Positions 1-8,876 of a DNA stretch of 64,000 bases are shown in pieces. Each line of letters opens with the position of its first letter. Within the stretch, counting starts at the first letter, position 1. Under the pieces are notes generated by a model that was given only the letters and a program-made list of their open reading frames with translations, did not search any database and was not told where the DNA came from. The stretch is taken from assembly GCA_028281495.1 (NCBI GenBank), contig JANQJU010000029.1:496001-560000 (forward strand), written 5' to 3'. The position numbers were made by a program, and so were the translations under genes. Source of the stretch: SAR324 cluster bacterium (GTDB lineage: Bacteria > SAR324 > NAC60-12).

Positions 1-1
1 T

Positions 2-772
2 CAAAGTATGGATGTTTTGAGTTCTATGTCTGCAATAGCCGGGTATCGCGCGGTGGTCTCTGCTGCCGCTGAACTGCCCAAATATTTTCCCATGTTGATG
101 ACCGCTGCAGGCACGATTACGCCTGCTAAAGTCTTTGTGATTGGTGCGGGAGTCGCCGGTTTGATGGCTATTGCAACAGCAAAACGACTGGGAGCGATTG
201 TCGAAGCTTATGATACTCGTCCTGTTGTCAAAGAGCAGGTGGAAAGCGTTGGAGCCAAATTTGTTGAGTTGAAGCTGGACACGGAAAACGCAGAAAGCAA
301 GGGAGGTTATGCTCAAGCTCAGTCAGAAGAATTTTATCAGAAGCAACAAGCAATGATGATCCAATATGTTTCATCGGCAGATGTCGTGATTACGACGGCT
401 GCTATACCAGGAAAAAAGGCACCTCGATTGATCACTGACGAAATGGTTCAAAAAATGAAGCCGGGGTCGGTTATTGTCGATCTCGCCTCAGAACGGGGTG
501 GCAATGTTGAAGGCACGGTTGAAAGCGAAAAAGTGATCAAACATGGAGTGACATTATTAGGTTATGCCGATCATCCTGCTCGCGTCGCCGTTCATTCTTC
601 ACAGCTCTATTCCAAAAATATTAGCACCTTCTTTGTCAATCTTCTGAATGAAGGGGCCTTGAATCTGAACATGGAAGACGAAATCATTGCCCACACCTTA
701 GTCACCCATAAAGGAGACATCGTGCATGCTGGTGTCAAAGAGATCCTGAGACCCACTGAAAACGGAGAATAG
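2..772 (+). CDS. pntAA: NAD(P) transhydrogenase alpha-1 subunit, 5' end outside window
   Basis: This is the NAD(H)-binding soluble subunit of the proton-translocating transhydrogenase, which passes hydride between NADH and NADP+ at the inner membrane. The open frame runs in from the left edge, so the ATG at 8 is internal and the N-terminal domain is missing. The visible part has a Rossmann dinucleotide motif (KVFVIGAGVAGLMAIATAK, near residue 42 counted from the ATG at 8) followed by an acidic residue in EAYDTRP, as expected for NAD rather than NADP. The protein stops without the membrane segment, which is encoded separately 4 bp downstream, so this is the three-subunit form of the enzyme. 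Identification is strong; only the start is unknown. Confidence 0.95.
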   Translation, partial: QSMDVLSSMSAIAGYRAVVSAAAELPKYFPMLMTAAGTITPAKVFVIGAGVAGLMAIATAKRLGAIVEAYDTRPVVKEQVESVGAKFVELKLDTENAESKGGYAQAQSEEFYQKQQAMMIQYVSSADVVITTAAIPGKKAPRLITDEMVQKMKPGSVIVDLASERGGNVEGTVESEKVIKHGVTLLGYADHPARVAVHSSQLYSKNISTFFVNLLNEGALNLNMEDEIIAHTLVTHKGDIVHAGVKEILRPTENGE

Positions 773-776
773 CATC

Positions 777-1067
777 ATGGAACTGTTCATCATTTCAATT
801 ACCATTTTTGTGCTCGCCTTATTTGTAGGCTACGAAATCATTACGAAGGTCCCTCCGAATTTGCATACGCCACTCATGAGCGGCTCCAATGCCATTTCTG
901 GTATCACTGTGATTGGAGCCATTCTCAGCGCTGGCGGAGGAGAAAACACAACTGGTTTTTCGACATTTTTGGGATTACTCGCAATCATCTTTGCAACCAT
1001 CAATATTGTGGGTGGCTTTATGGTCACCAATCGAATGTTGCGGATGTTTAAGAAGAAAGGAAAATGA
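777..1067 (+). CDS. pntAB: NAD(P) transhydrogenase alpha-2 membrane subunit
   Basis: This 96-residue membrane protein supplies the alpha-side transmembrane helices of the transhydrogenase proton channel. It has about three hydrophobic segments: residues 3-21, a second after the conserved HTPLMSGSNAISG motif, and a third near 65-85. The motif HTPLMSGSNAISG is a hallmark of the family. The gene starts 4 bp after pntAA and its TGA overlaps the ATG of pntB, so the three genes should be translated together from one message. Length and motif match the split-subunit form found in many proteobacteria. Confidence 0.95.
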   Translation: MELFIISITIFVLALFVGYEIITKVPPNLHTPLMSGSNAISGITVIGAILSAGGGENTTGFSTFLGLLAIIFATINIVGGFMVTNRMLRMFKKKGK

Positions 1068-2470
1068 TGGCAACAATGATTAATCTCGTTTATTTGATCG
1101 CGGCAGTTCTGTTTATCGTTGGATTGAAGAACCTCAGTTCCCCACGCACTGCACCTCGAGGCAATTTGTTGGGAGCCATTGGGATGTTCCTCGCCGTGAT
1201 AGCCACTCTGTTAGATCATCACGTCGTGAGCTTTGGTTGGATCTTTATTGGAATTGTCATCGGTTCTGGAATTGGCACCTATATGGCCAGAACAGTAAAA
1301 ATGACAGCGATGCCTCAAATGGTAGCGCTCTTTAATGGTTTCGGGGGGATGGCTTCTGTTTTGGTAGCAGGCGCAGCTTTTTTGGAAATGGGTCAAGTGG
1401 TTGAGCGAGGAGGGGCAGACCCCGATTGGCAATGGAGCCTTGCATTGGTTCTCAGTGCTCTAATCGGTTCTGTCACCTTCACAGGAAGCGGCGTCGCTTT
1501 CGGAAAGTTACAGGGTTTGGTGAATGAACAAGCCGTGACTATTCCTAAAAAATATACCAAAGCTTTAGCAGCAGTTCTCGTCTTGATTTCGCTCGTCGTG
1601 CTTATTGCGGATGTCAGCTCAGGATTTCTCTTTTTTATACTGGTTCTAAGCTCTTTTGCTTTGGGCATTGTCCTCGTAATGCCTATTGGTGGTGCGGACA
1701 TGCCAGTCGTGGTCGCTCTACTGAATTCATATTCCGGCCTAGCAGCGTCTATGACTGGATTCGTTTTAGGCAATAATGGATTAATCATCAGCGGATCTTT
1801 GGTAGGAGCTTCGGGGTTGATCCTCACTATGATCATGTGTAAAGCAATGAACCGTTCCTTAGCCAACGTATTGTTTGGTGGAGCAATTGTGAGTGAATCT
1901 GCCAAGGCAGCTATTCCCGGCAAAGAATTTTACGAAGGAAAAGTTAAGCAATCGGATGCTGAAGAAGTTGCGATGATCCTAGAATCAGTCCAAAGCGTGG
2001 TATTCGTTCCAGGATACGGACTTGCTGTTGCACAAGCTCAACATGCGACTCATGAATTAGCCGATTTGTTGACGACTCGTGGTGTTCAAGTCAAATATGC
2101 CATCCACCCAGTTGCGGGCCGGATGCCAGGACATATGAATGTCTTGCTTGCTGAAGCGGAAGTACCATACGACCAAATGATAGAAATGGATCTCATCAAT
2201 CCTGAATTTTCGAGAACGGACGTAGCCATCATACTGGGCGCCAACGATGTGACGAATCCAGCAGCACGAGACGAAACGAGTAGCCCAATATATGGAATGC
2301 CCATTTTAGAGGTCGATCAGGCCAAAACCGTTGTCGTTATCAAACGTAGTTTAAGCCCAGGTTTTGCAGGAATTCCCAACTCCCTTTTTATCAAGGACAA
2401 TACCTTGATGGTTTTTGGAGACGCAAAGGATGTGTTACAAGGCCTCATCCAAGCAATAAAGGAGTTGTAA
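1064..2470 (+). CDS. pntB: NAD(P) transhydrogenase beta subunit
   Basis: The beta subunit carries most of the transmembrane proton channel (roughly residues 5-260, about eight or nine hydrophobic helices) and the C-terminal NADP(H)-binding domain (about residues 300-468). The NADP domain is visible as VVFVPGYGLAVAQAQ followed by the conserved AGRMPGHMNVLLAEA and GANDVTNPAA motifs. At 468 residues it has the usual length. The start overlaps the end of pntAB by 4 bp (ATGA). A second in-frame ATG follows at once at 1067 and would make little difference. The enzyme normally supplies NADPH using the proton gradient, which fits the folD gene 106 bp downstream. Confidence 0.96.
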   Translation: MMATMINLVYLIAAVLFIVGLKNLSSPRTAPRGNLLGAIGMFLAVIATLLDHHVVSFGWIFIGIVIGSGIGTYMARTVKMTAMPQMVALFNGFGGMASVLVAGAAFLEMGQVVERGGADPDWQWSLALVLSALIGSVTFTGSGVAFGKLQGLVNEQAVTIPKKYTKALAAVLVLISLVVLIADVSSGFLFFILVLSSFALGIVLVMPIGGADMPVVVALLNSYSGLAASMTGFVLGNNGLIISGSLVGASGLILTMIMCKAMNRSLANVLFGGAIVSESAKAAIPGKEFYEGKVKQSDAEEVAMILESVQSVVFVPGYGLAVAQAQHATHELADLLTTRGVQVKYAIHPVAGRMPGHMNVLLAEAEVPYDQMIEMDLINPEFSRTDVAIILGANDVTNPAARDETSSPIYGMPILEVDQAKTVVVIKRSLSPGFAGIPNSLFIKDNTLMVFGDAKDVLQGLIQAIKEL

Positions 2471-2576
2471 AAAAAGGAACCTAATTTGGTAAAAAAGATA
2501 TTTTCAACATTATTCTAACCAAACAATTTTCCCGACTTTAAAAGTACTGAAGATCTATCAATTCAGGGACAAGATT

Positions 2577-3467
2577 ATGCCAATTATTTCAGGTAAAGAA
2601 ATTAGCGCTCAAATTCGCGAAGAACTCAAATCCGAAGTGGAAGACCTTAAGTCACACGGAATCCATCCTTGCTTAGCTGTCGTCTTAGTTGGAAAGGATC
2701 CTGCTTCAGAAATTTATGTCAGAAACAAAAAAAGGACCTGTGAAAAATTGGGAATTCGATCAATCGGCTATGATCTGAATGAGGATACCACTCAGGAAAA
2801 ACTAGAGGATCTTATTCAAACCTTGAATCGAGACTCACAAGTGAACGGGATTCTTTGCCAATTTCCTTTGCCAGGCGATTTGAATGAAGAATACGTGATT
2901 CTCAAGATTGCCCCCGATAAGGATGTTGACGGTTTACATCCAATGAATGCGGGTTTGTTGGCAATGGGTAGACCCAAGTTCATCTCCTGTACGCCCTTCG
3001 GGGTTTTACAACTTCTGAAACGCAGTAAATGTGATACTCGTGGTAAGCATGTGGTGGTCTTAGGAAGAAGCAATCTCGTAGGACGTCCTGTCTCTGCCCT
3101 GCTTTCTCAAAAGGGTTTGGATGCCACGGTCACTGTGTGTCATTCACGTACCCAAAACCTGAAAGAGATGACAAAACAGGCGGATATCTTGATTGCAGCA
3201 ATTGGAAAGCCAGAGTTTGTTACTGGCGATATGGTCAAGGAAGGAGCGGTCGTTATTGATGTTGGAACAAACCGCGTGGATGACGCTAATCACCCAAAAG
3301 GTTATCGGCTTTGTGGAGATGTTTTATTTGCAGAAGTGGAACCCAAGGCTTCAAAAATAACTCCGGTTCCAGGTGGAGTAGGGCCTATGACTATTGCCAT
3401 GCTCATGTATAACACGGTGAATGCAGCCAGAATACAAAATGGCTTAGGCCCATTAACCACTTCGTAA
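2577..3467 (+). CDS. folD: Methylenetetrahydrofolate dehydrogenase/cyclohydrolase FolD
   Basis: This bifunctional cytosolic enzyme converts 5,10-methylene-THF to 5,10-methenyl-THF with NADP+ and then to 10-formyl-THF, feeding purine and formyl-methionine synthesis. Visible signatures include the catalytic-lysine region (YVRNKKRTCEKLGI, about residues 52-65), QFPLPGDLNEE, the PDKDVDGLHPMNAG stretch, the dinucleotide-binding VVVLGRSNLVGRP near residue 160, and the C-terminal PVPGGVGPMTIAML motif. Length (296 aa) is typical. The start has an AGGGA ribosome site nine bases upstream. The gene is convergent with dnaJ, only 13 bp away, and I see no terminator hairpin between them. Confidence 0.96.
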   Translation: MPIISGKEISAQIREELKSEVEDLKSHGIHPCLAVVLVGKDPASEIYVRNKKRTCEKLGIRSIGYDLNEDTTQEKLEDLIQTLNRDSQVNGILCQFPLPGDLNEEYVILKIAPDKDVDGLHPMNAGLLAMGRPKFISCTPFGVLQLLKRSKCDTRGKHVVVLGRSNLVGRPVSALLSQKGLDATVTVCHSRTQNLKEMTKQADILIAAIGKPEFVTGDMVKEGAVVIDVGTNRVDDANHPKGYRLCGDVLFAEVEPKASKITPVPGGVGPMTIAMLMYNTVNAARIQNGLGPLTTS

Positions 3468-3480
3468 TTGCAAGATGGTA

Positions 3481-4608
3481 TTAAGAAAAGAGTCCTTTGA
3501 GCTTATCCAAAAATTTATGCCGAAGAGGATGGCTGCTATCGTTAGAAGAAATGCTTTCAAATTCTTCCAACAGCTCTCTTTGTCTTGAGGTTAGGCTAGC
3601 CGGAGTTTCGACGACGACTCGCACATGCAAATCTCCTCTTCCCCCCCCCCGAATATGGGCAATTCCTTTGTTTCGCAATCGAAAAACTTTATGGGTTTGA
3701 GTTCCAGGTGGAACTTTCAAACGAGCTGCTCCCTCTAAAGTGGGTGCTTCAATCTCGGTTCCAAGAGCCGATTGTGGAAAGCTGATTGGAATTTCACAGA
3801 ATAAATCATCTCCTTCGCGCGCAAAGATTGGATGATCTTTAACTTGAATAACTACATACAGATCACCGGGTGTTCCTCCATAAGTCCCATGTTCTCCTTC
3901 ACCAGAAAACTTGATTCTAGAACCGGTATCCACCCCAGCTGGAATATTCACGCGTAGACGTTTTGTCTTTCGGACACGCGTCGTCCCGTTACAAGTATTG
4001 CAAGGATTTCGGATAATCTTTCCTTCTCCGTTGCAACGACTGCATGTGGTTGAGACGCTAAAAAACCCTTGGCGAACCTGCTGTTGCCCTGTGCCTTGGC
4101 AGGTTGGACAGATTTCGATGTCTTTGGAAGACATCGCTCCCAGGCCACCACACGGGCCACATGTTTCAAGTCGTGGAATTTCAATATCGGTACTATGTCC
4201 GAAAGCCGCCTGCTCGAACTCGATTTCCATGGTGTATTGAAGGTCTGATCCACGGTTGGCACGTGCTCCACGGCGTCCCCCTGTCCCTGTGCCAAAAAAC
4301 TCGCCAAAAATATTATCAAAGAGATCACTGAATCCTCCGGCACCAAATCCACCGAACTGATCACCAGCCCCGCCTGCACCTTGGCCAAAAGCGGCATGTC
4401 CAAAGCGATCATACCGAGACCGTTTTTCTTGATCGCTCAAGATCTCGTAGGCTTCGGTAGCCTCTTTGAATTTTTCTTCAGCTTCTTTGTCCCCCGGATT
4501 TCGATCGGGGTGAAATTTTAATGCAATTTTACGATAGGACTTTTTCAAATCATCGGCAGACGCAGATCGGTCCACTCCAAGGACTTCGTAATAATCTCTT
4601 TGGGACAA
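3481..4608 (-). CDS. dnaJ: Chaperone protein DnaJ, TTG start
   Basis: DnaJ is the Hsp40 co-chaperone that delivers unfolded substrates to DnaK and stimulates its ATPase. The protein has a J-domain at residues 1-70 with the HPD motif (FHPDRNPGD), a Gly/Phe-rich region at about 75-115, four zinc-binding repeats ([32 protein letters not shown]) and a C-terminal substrate-binding region. The only start that keeps the whole J-domain is TTG at 4608, preceded by AAGGAG at good spacing, 12 bp after dnaK. A run of ten G on the coding strand encodes part of an Arg-Gly-Gly-Gly stretch. It is the last gene of the hrcA-grpE-dnaK-dnaJ operon. Confidence 0.96.
   Translation of the reverse strand: MSQRDYYEVLGVDRSASADDLKKSYRKIALKFHPDRNPGDKEAEEKFKEATEAYEILSDQEKRSRYDRFGHAAFGQGAGGAGDQFGGFGAGGFSDLFDNIFGEFFGTGTGGRRGARANRGSDLQYTMEIEFEQAAFGHSTDIEIPRLETCGPCGGLGAMSSKDIEICPTCQGTGQQQVRQGFFSVSTTCSRCNGEGKIIRNPCNTCNGTTRVRKTKRLRVNIPAGVDTGSRIKFSGEGEHGTYGGTPGDLYVVIQVKDHPIFAREGDDLFCEIPISFPQSALGTEIEAPTLEGAARLKVPPGTQTHKVFRLRNKGIAHIRGGGRGDLHVRVVVETPASLTSRQRELLEEFESISSNDSSHPLRHKFLDKLKGLFS
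3641..3650 (-). repeat. Homopolymeric G10 tract inside dnaJ
   Basis: There are ten consecutive C on the plus strand, which are ten G in the dnaJ coding strand. They encode the glycines of the IRGGGRGD segment in the C-terminal domain. Tracts of this length are prone to slipped-strand errors, and a one-base change here would truncate DnaJ. It could also be a sequencing-error hotspot. Confidence 0.9.
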
Positions 4609-4620
4609 GGGGACTCCTTC

Positions 4621-6558
4621 TTATTTTTTCACTTCTTCATAGTCAGCATCAATGACGTCATCGTCATCTTTTTTGGAATCACTAGCGTTTCCTGAGGCAT
4701 CATCTTCGGGGTTTGGCCCTCCGGCAGCAGCACCGGGATCTTGTTGACCAGCGGCGGCTTGAGCATACAATGCTTCCGCTAACTTGTGGGAGGCTTGAGT
4801 GAGGTTTTGAATACTACTTCGAATTGCCTCCACATTGTCACTTTCGAGGTCTTTTTTCAACTGCTCAATTGCAGCTTGAATTGCCGATTTATCGTCTTCC
4901 CCTAGTTTGTCTCCAGTCTCGCTTAAGGATTTTTCAGTATTATAAATTAGAGACTCTGCCTCGTTGCGTGCTTCTACTTGCTCGCGTTTTTTCTTATCTT
5001 CTTCGGCATAGCGCTCGGCTTCTTCCACCATAGACTGGACATCTTCTTCAGATAGTCCGCTTGAAGCAGTAATACGAATCTGTTGTTCCTTGCCAGTGCC
5101 CATATCCTTGGCACTCACGTTTACGATTCCGTTCGCGTCAATATCAAAAGCGACTTCAATCTGTGGGACTCCTCGAGGAGCAGGAGGAATACCAACCAAC
5201 TCGAATCGTCCTAAGGTTTTGTTGTCTCCTGCCATTTCTCGCTCCCCTTGCAATACATGAATACTCACAGCGGGTTGGTTATCCGTAGCAGTGGAAAAGA
5301 TTTGGCTCTTTCGGGTAGGAATCGTGGTATTTCGATCAATCAAGCGAGTCATGACTCCTCCTAATGTCTCAATGCCGAGAGACAGCGGAGTTACATCCAA
5401 CAAGAGGACATCTTTCACATCACCTTTCAAAACACCACCTTGAATTGCTGCGCCGATTGCAACAACTTCGTCTGGATTCACACCCTTATGAGGTTCCTTA
5501 CCAAAGAAGTCTTTTACGATTTGCTGAATTTTTGGCATGCGTGTCATCCCACCTACCAAAATCACTTCATCGATATCGTTTGCAGTGACCCCTGCATCAC
5601 GAAGTGCATTTTTGCAAGGTTCCAAACAACGCTGAACTAAATCTTCTACCAACTGCTCAAATTTGGCCCGAGAAAGCTTCAAGTTTAAGTGCTTTGGTCC
5701 TGAGGCATCAGCCGTGATGAAGGGCAGATTGACTTCGGTTTCCATGCTAGAAGAAAGCTCATGTTTCGCCTTTTCAGCCGCTTCCTTAAGTCGTTGAAGC
5801 GCCATTTTGTCTTGGCGAAGATCGATTCCTTGTTCTTTTTTGAATTCATCTGCCAAAAAGTTGATTAACCGAATGTCAAAGTCATCTCCACCGAGGAACG
5901 TATCACCATTCGTTGCCTTCACTTCGAACACACCGTCACCAAGTTCCAAAATGGAGATATCAAACGTCCCGCCCCCCAGATCGAAGACTGCGACTTTTTC
6001 ATCGCTTTTCTTTTCTAAACCATAGGCTAGAGAAGCTGCGGTCGGTTCATTGATGATTCTCAATACGTTCAGACCCGCAATTTTTCCTGCATCTTTCGTA
6101 GCTTGCCGCTGGCTATCGTTGAAGTAAGCTGGGACCGTAATCACGGCTTCGGTCACGGTTTCCCCTAAATAATCTTCGGCTGTTTGCTTCATCTTTTGCA
6201 GAACGAACGCTGATATCTCTGGTGGAGAATATTGCTTGCCATCAACTTTCACATAAGCCAAATCACCCGTCCCCTTCGAAATTTCGTAAGGGGCAACGGC
6301 TTTGAGTCGCTGCACGTCCTTGGAATCCATCTTCTGCCCCATCATCCGTTTAACGGAGAAAATGGTGCGCGCCGGATTCGTAACAGCTTGGCGCTTTGCA
6401 ACCTGCCCAGTCAGCCTTTCGCCTGCATCATTGAAAGCCACCATTGATGGGGTGGTTCGCATCCCCTCAGCATTCTGAATCACCTTGGGATCACCGCCTT
6501 CCATAACAGCAACACACGAGTTAGTCGTTCCTAAATCGATTCCGATTACTTTTCCCAT
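4621..6558 (-). CDS. dnaK: Chaperone protein DnaK (Hsp70)
   Basis: This is the ATP-driven Hsp70 chaperone. The nucleotide-binding domain spans about residues 1-385: it opens with [17 protein letters not shown] and contains [15 protein letters not shown] and [12 protein letters not shown]. The conserved interdomain linker ([13 protein letters not shown]) follows, then the substrate-binding beta domain, the helical lid, and an acidic glycine/alanine-rich tail ending in DADYEEVKK. The 645-residue length is standard. The ATG at 6558 is preceded by AAGGAG. It lies 12 bp before dnaJ and 29 bp after grpE, so the chaperone and both co-chaperones are co-expressed and should respond to HrcA. Confidence 0.98.
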   Translation of the reverse strand: MGKVIGIDLGTTNSCVAVMEGGDPKVIQNAEGMRTTPSMVAFNDAGERLTGQVAKRQAVTNPARTIFSVKRMMGQKMDSKDVQRLKAVAPYEISKGTGDLAYVKVDGKQYSPPEISAFVLQKMKQTAEDYLGETVTEAVITVPAYFNDSQRQATKDAGKIAGLNVLRIINEPTAASLAYGLEKKSDEKVAVFDLGGGTFDISILELGDGVFEVKATNGDTFLGGDDFDIRLINFLADEFKKEQGIDLRQDKMALQRLKEAAEKAKHELSSSMETEVNLPFITADASGPKHLNLKLSRAKFEQLVEDLVQRCLEPCKNALRDAGVTANDIDEVILVGGMTRMPKIQQIVKDFFGKEPHKGVNPDEVVAIGAAIQGGVLKGDVKDVLLLDVTPLSLGIETLGGVMTRLIDRNTTIPTRKSQIFSTATDNQPAVSIHVLQGEREMAGDNKTLGRFELVGIPPAPRGVPQIEVAFDIDANGIVNVSAKDMGTGKEQQIRITASSGLSEEDVQSMVEEAERYAEEDKKKREQVEARNEAESLIYNTEKSLSETGDKLGEDDKSAIQAAIEQLKKDLESDNVEAIRSSIQNLTQASHKLAEALYAQAAAGQQDPGAAAGGPNPEDDASGNASDSKKDDDDVIDADYEEVKK

Positions 6559-6587
6559 ATCAACTCCTTTTCACCTTAAACTATCAA

Positions 6588-7256
6588 CTATTGTTTTTTA
6601 GAAACGCGAACCATGGCAGGTCGGACAACACGATCATGCAGAAGGTACCCTACTTGAAAGGCATCGACGACATGGTTTTCCGGCACTGACTCGGATTCAA
6701 CCGTGCCGATGGCTTGATGTAAAGTTGGATCGAACACTTCCCCAACTGCTTTCACTTGTGAAACTCCGAATTTTTCTAGCGCCTCTTGGCTGAGCTTATA
6801 AACCATTTGAATCCCTTCAAGCATCGCTTCAACCGTCGAATTGTCTTTTTGTGCATGTTCAATTGCACGCTCTAAACTATCCAAGGCTGGGAGAAATTCT
6901 TTGATAAGACTCATGTGGTAATATTTAAATTTTTCGCTGTTTTCCTTTGCAATTCGTTTCTTAAAGTTCTCGAACTCTGCCTGCAATCGGATGTAACGAT
7001 CTTTTTCATCTTTCACTTGATTCTGAGTCTCTATCAACTTTGCACTTAAAGAGGCAGAAGCTTCCGCCTCGCCACTTTGTGTTTTGGACTCGGCTTCAGA
7101 GCCAGGGGCTGCTTGCTCAGCAGTATTACCTGTTTCTGTAGCATTGACGGATTCAGAGGCATCGGAGGTCTTATTTTCACTGGTCTCACCGTCTTGCTTA
7201 GAATCGGCATTTTCCATTTCAGAGTCGTTTACGTCTGCTTGTGCTGTTTCACTCAT
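6588..7256 (-). CDS. grpE: Nucleotide exchange factor GrpE
   Basis: GrpE releases ADP from DnaK and acts as a thermosensor of the chaperone cycle. The first 75 residues are a low-complexity acidic Ser/Glu/Ala-rich extension. A long coiled coil follows (about 75-125, including KDRYIRLQAEFENFKKRIAKE). The C-terminal beta domain has the typical signatures GVSQVKAVGEVFDPTLHQAI and YLLHDRVVRPAMV. The protein is somewhat longer than many GrpE proteins because of the acidic N-terminus. It sits 44 bp after hrcA in the same operon. Confidence 0.96.
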   Translation of the reverse strand: MSETAQADVNDSEMENADSKQDGETSENKTSDASESVNATETGNTAEQAAPGSEAESKTQSGEAEASASLSAKLIETQNQVKDEKDRYIRLQAEFENFKKRIAKENSEKFKYYHMSLIKEFLPALDSLERAIEHAQKDNSTVEAMLEGIQMVYKLSQEALEKFGVSQVKAVGEVFDPTLHQAIGTVESESVPENHVVDAFQVGYLLHDRVVRPAMVRVSKKQ

Positions 7257-7300
7257 AAGTCCTTATTTCGATAAATGTTCATTTTAAGTGAAGGATCACT

Positions 7301-8389
7301 TCAATCTAAATCTTCGTTAGCGTGGGTGTTTTCCGAAAGCGACAAAGAAAGTATTTTGGCAGTATAATCAACGACCGGGATGATACGTCGATAGTCCATG
7401 CAAGTTGGGCCAATCACCCCAATCATGCCTAGTAGGTTATTATCAGCACCGTAACTTGCTGTAACCAAAGAGCATTCTTTGAGTTCCTCAAACTTATTTT
7501 CTATTCCGATAAAAATCTGAATACCTTCCGCAGTAATCGCATTGTCCAAAATATTCATAATCACACTCTTTTGGTCAAAAGCATCTAACACAGATTTGAT
7601 AGATTCCTGCTTCTGGAACTTAGCACTCAGCATCAAATTGATCTGGCCATCCATGAACAGTTCTGGGGACGTTTCAAACTCAAATGCCTTTTTGCCCAAC
7701 CTCACTGCCTGAGCCAGCATTTTATCGTAACGAGCTTTGTCCTCGACCATACTTTCTAAAATATGGTTGCGGATATCCAACAGCGTAGCGTTATGAAATT
7801 CATTGTTCAGAAAACTGGAAATGGAATTTAAAAAGTTTTGTGAAAGATCTTCAGTGGATTCGATTATCTTATTTCGGACAACTCCTGCTTTTGTAATCAG
7901 GATCACCAAGATTTCATGAGCATTGATTTTAATGAATTCAATCCGTTGCAATAAACTCGCTTCTGCTTTGGGAGCTGTTACCAAACAAATAAACTGGGTC
8001 AAATCGGCCAACACACGAGTGGTGTTTGTAAGTAACTGCTCAACTTGGCTGGTACCGAATTGGGATACTTGACTGATCCTTGTTTGTATCGACTCTGGCA
8101 ACTCGTTTGCTACCGCAAGAGAATCCACATAGAGCCGATACGCTTTATCCGTTGGAATACGACCCGCCGAGGTATGTGTTTGGCGCAAATAACCCATCTC
8201 AGAAAGATCAGCCATAATGTTTCGGATGGTCGCAGGCGACAACTCAATATCCAAAGCCTTGGATAAGGTTCGAGATCCTACCGGTTCACTGCTTTGGATG
8301 TAGCTATCAATAATTCCTTTCAACACCTTCGTTGTGCGATCATCAATCTCGCCAGAAACTAATTTATTGTGGATATGCGTTCGTTTCAT
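7301..8389 (-). CDS. hrcA: Heat-inducible transcription repressor HrcA
   Basis: HrcA is the CIRCE-binding repressor of class I heat-shock genes and normally needs GroEL to stay active. The N-terminal winged-helix region is visible (VLKGIIDSYIQSSEPVGSRT, then ELSPATIRNIMADLSEMGYL). The middle and C-terminal regions include a GAF-like domain and the conserved IGVIGPTCMDYRRIIPVVDY near the end. The ATG at 8389 is preceded by a weak AGG-type ribosome site. The gene is first in the operon, directly downstream of a CIRCE element, so it represses itself together with grpE, dnaK and dnaJ. Confidence 0.96.
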   Translation of the reverse strand: MKRTHIHNKLVSGEIDDRTTKVLKGIIDSYIQSSEPVGSRTLSKALDIELSPATIRNIMADLSEMGYLRQTHTSAGRIPTDKAYRLYVDSLAVANELPESIQTRISQVSQFGTSQVEQLLTNTTRVLADLTQFICLVTAPKAEASLLQRIEFIKINAHEILVILITKAGVVRNKIIESTEDLSQNFLNSISSFLNNEFHNATLLDIRNHILESMVEDKARYDKMLAQAVRLGKKAFEFETSPELFMDGQINLMLSAKFQKQESIKSVLDAFDQKSVIMNILDNAITAEGIQIFIGIENKFEELKECSLVTASYGADNNLLGMIGVIGPTCMDYRRIIPVVDYTAKILSLSLSENTHANEDLD

Positions 8390-8428
8390 GCTTGCCTATG
8401 CCTATGAAGTTGCGGCTGAAAAAAAGTA

Positions 8429-8455
8429 ATAGCACTCATCCTTCATGAGTGCTAA
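8429..8455 (-). promoter_or_regulatory. CIRCE operator (HrcA binding site)
   Basis: The minus strand reads TTAGCACTC, nine bases, then GAGTGCTAT. This is the classical inverted repeat (TTAGCACTC-N9-GAGTGCTAA) with one mismatch in the last base. It lies 40 bp upstream of the hrcA start and overlaps the -10 region of the promoter below, so HrcA binding should block RNA polymerase. Confidence 0.96.
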
Positions 8456-8482
8456 TTAACACTAGAAATTTCCTCTTGTCAA
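8454..8482 (-). promoter_or_regulatory. Sigma-70-type promoter of the hrcA operon
   Basis: On the minus strand a perfect -35 hexamer TTGACA (8477-8482) is followed by exactly 17 bases and then TTAATT (8454-8459) as a weak -10. The -10 overlaps the left arm of CIRCE, which is the usual arrangement for HrcA-repressed operons. The weak -10 is the only doubtful part. Confidence 0.75.
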
Positions 8483-8648
8483 GTAAATTGTGGGGTCGCT
8501 CCCCCACTGTTACCACCGGTGAACTAACGTTATATTTTAGAAAATTTTAGTAGAAAATTTCTTCAATTCTAAAAAATTTAACTTATTGATATCGTTAAAT
8601 TTTAGCAAAGAGAGTCCGCAAAAGCATGGTAAATTTACAAGCCTTCAA

Positions 8649-8666
8649 GAGCCTTTATTAAGGCTC
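8649..8666 (-). terminator. Hairpin at the stop codon of the SpoA gene
   Basis: A perfect 7-bp inverted repeat (GAGCCTT / AAGGCTC with a 4-base loop) covers the TAA of the 8658 gene. The following U-tract on the minus strand is poor, so it is only a possible weak terminator separating this operon from hrcA. Confidence 0.35.
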
Positions 8667-8876
8667 AGAATCTATCATTTGAATCGTGTATTTGTCGTTT
8701 TCGACCCTTAGCAGAGCTTTGCCAACAAATTGACCATTTGCATAGACGGAAACGAGGCCTTTTGCAGGGGCCTGGAGAACTAACACGGAACCTGGCTTCC
8801 ACTGTCGAATTTCTTCTGGACGAAATGCTTCCTCATCCAGCCTTACATCAAGTTGAATGGGTTTTGTTATGCTCAT
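8658..8876 (-). CDS. Stand-alone SpoA (FliN/YscQ C-terminal) domain protein
   Basis: This small protein of 72 residues is almost entirely one SpoA fold, the domain that forms the flagellar C-ring proteins FliN/FliM and type III secretion YscQ/SctQ. The pattern is visible: an Arg-containing first strand (QLDVRLDEEAF), a Pro-Gly turn and Val-Leu strand (WKPGSVLVLQ), then VYANGQFVGKALLRVENDKY and a final isoleucine-rich strand. The ATG at 8876 overlaps the end of the upstream gene by 29 bp in another frame. I reject a longer frame upstream because it would overlap that gene by about 240 bp. No flagellar or secretion gene is in this window, so its partner is unknown. It may be a c-ring-like subunit of an unrecognised complex. 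Confidence 0.7.
   Translation of the reverse strand: MSITKPIQLDVRLDEEAFRPEEIRQWKPGSVLVLQAPAKGLVSVYANGQFVGKALLRVENDKYTIQMIDSEP

Noticed and set aside
1393..1923. Minus-strand 176-codon frame
   Set aside because: It lies wholly inside pntB in the opposite direction and has no domain; it is a frame shadow.
3948..4412. Minus-strand 154-codon frame inside dnaJ
   Set aside because: It is another frame of the dnaJ zinc-finger region and has no ribosome site.
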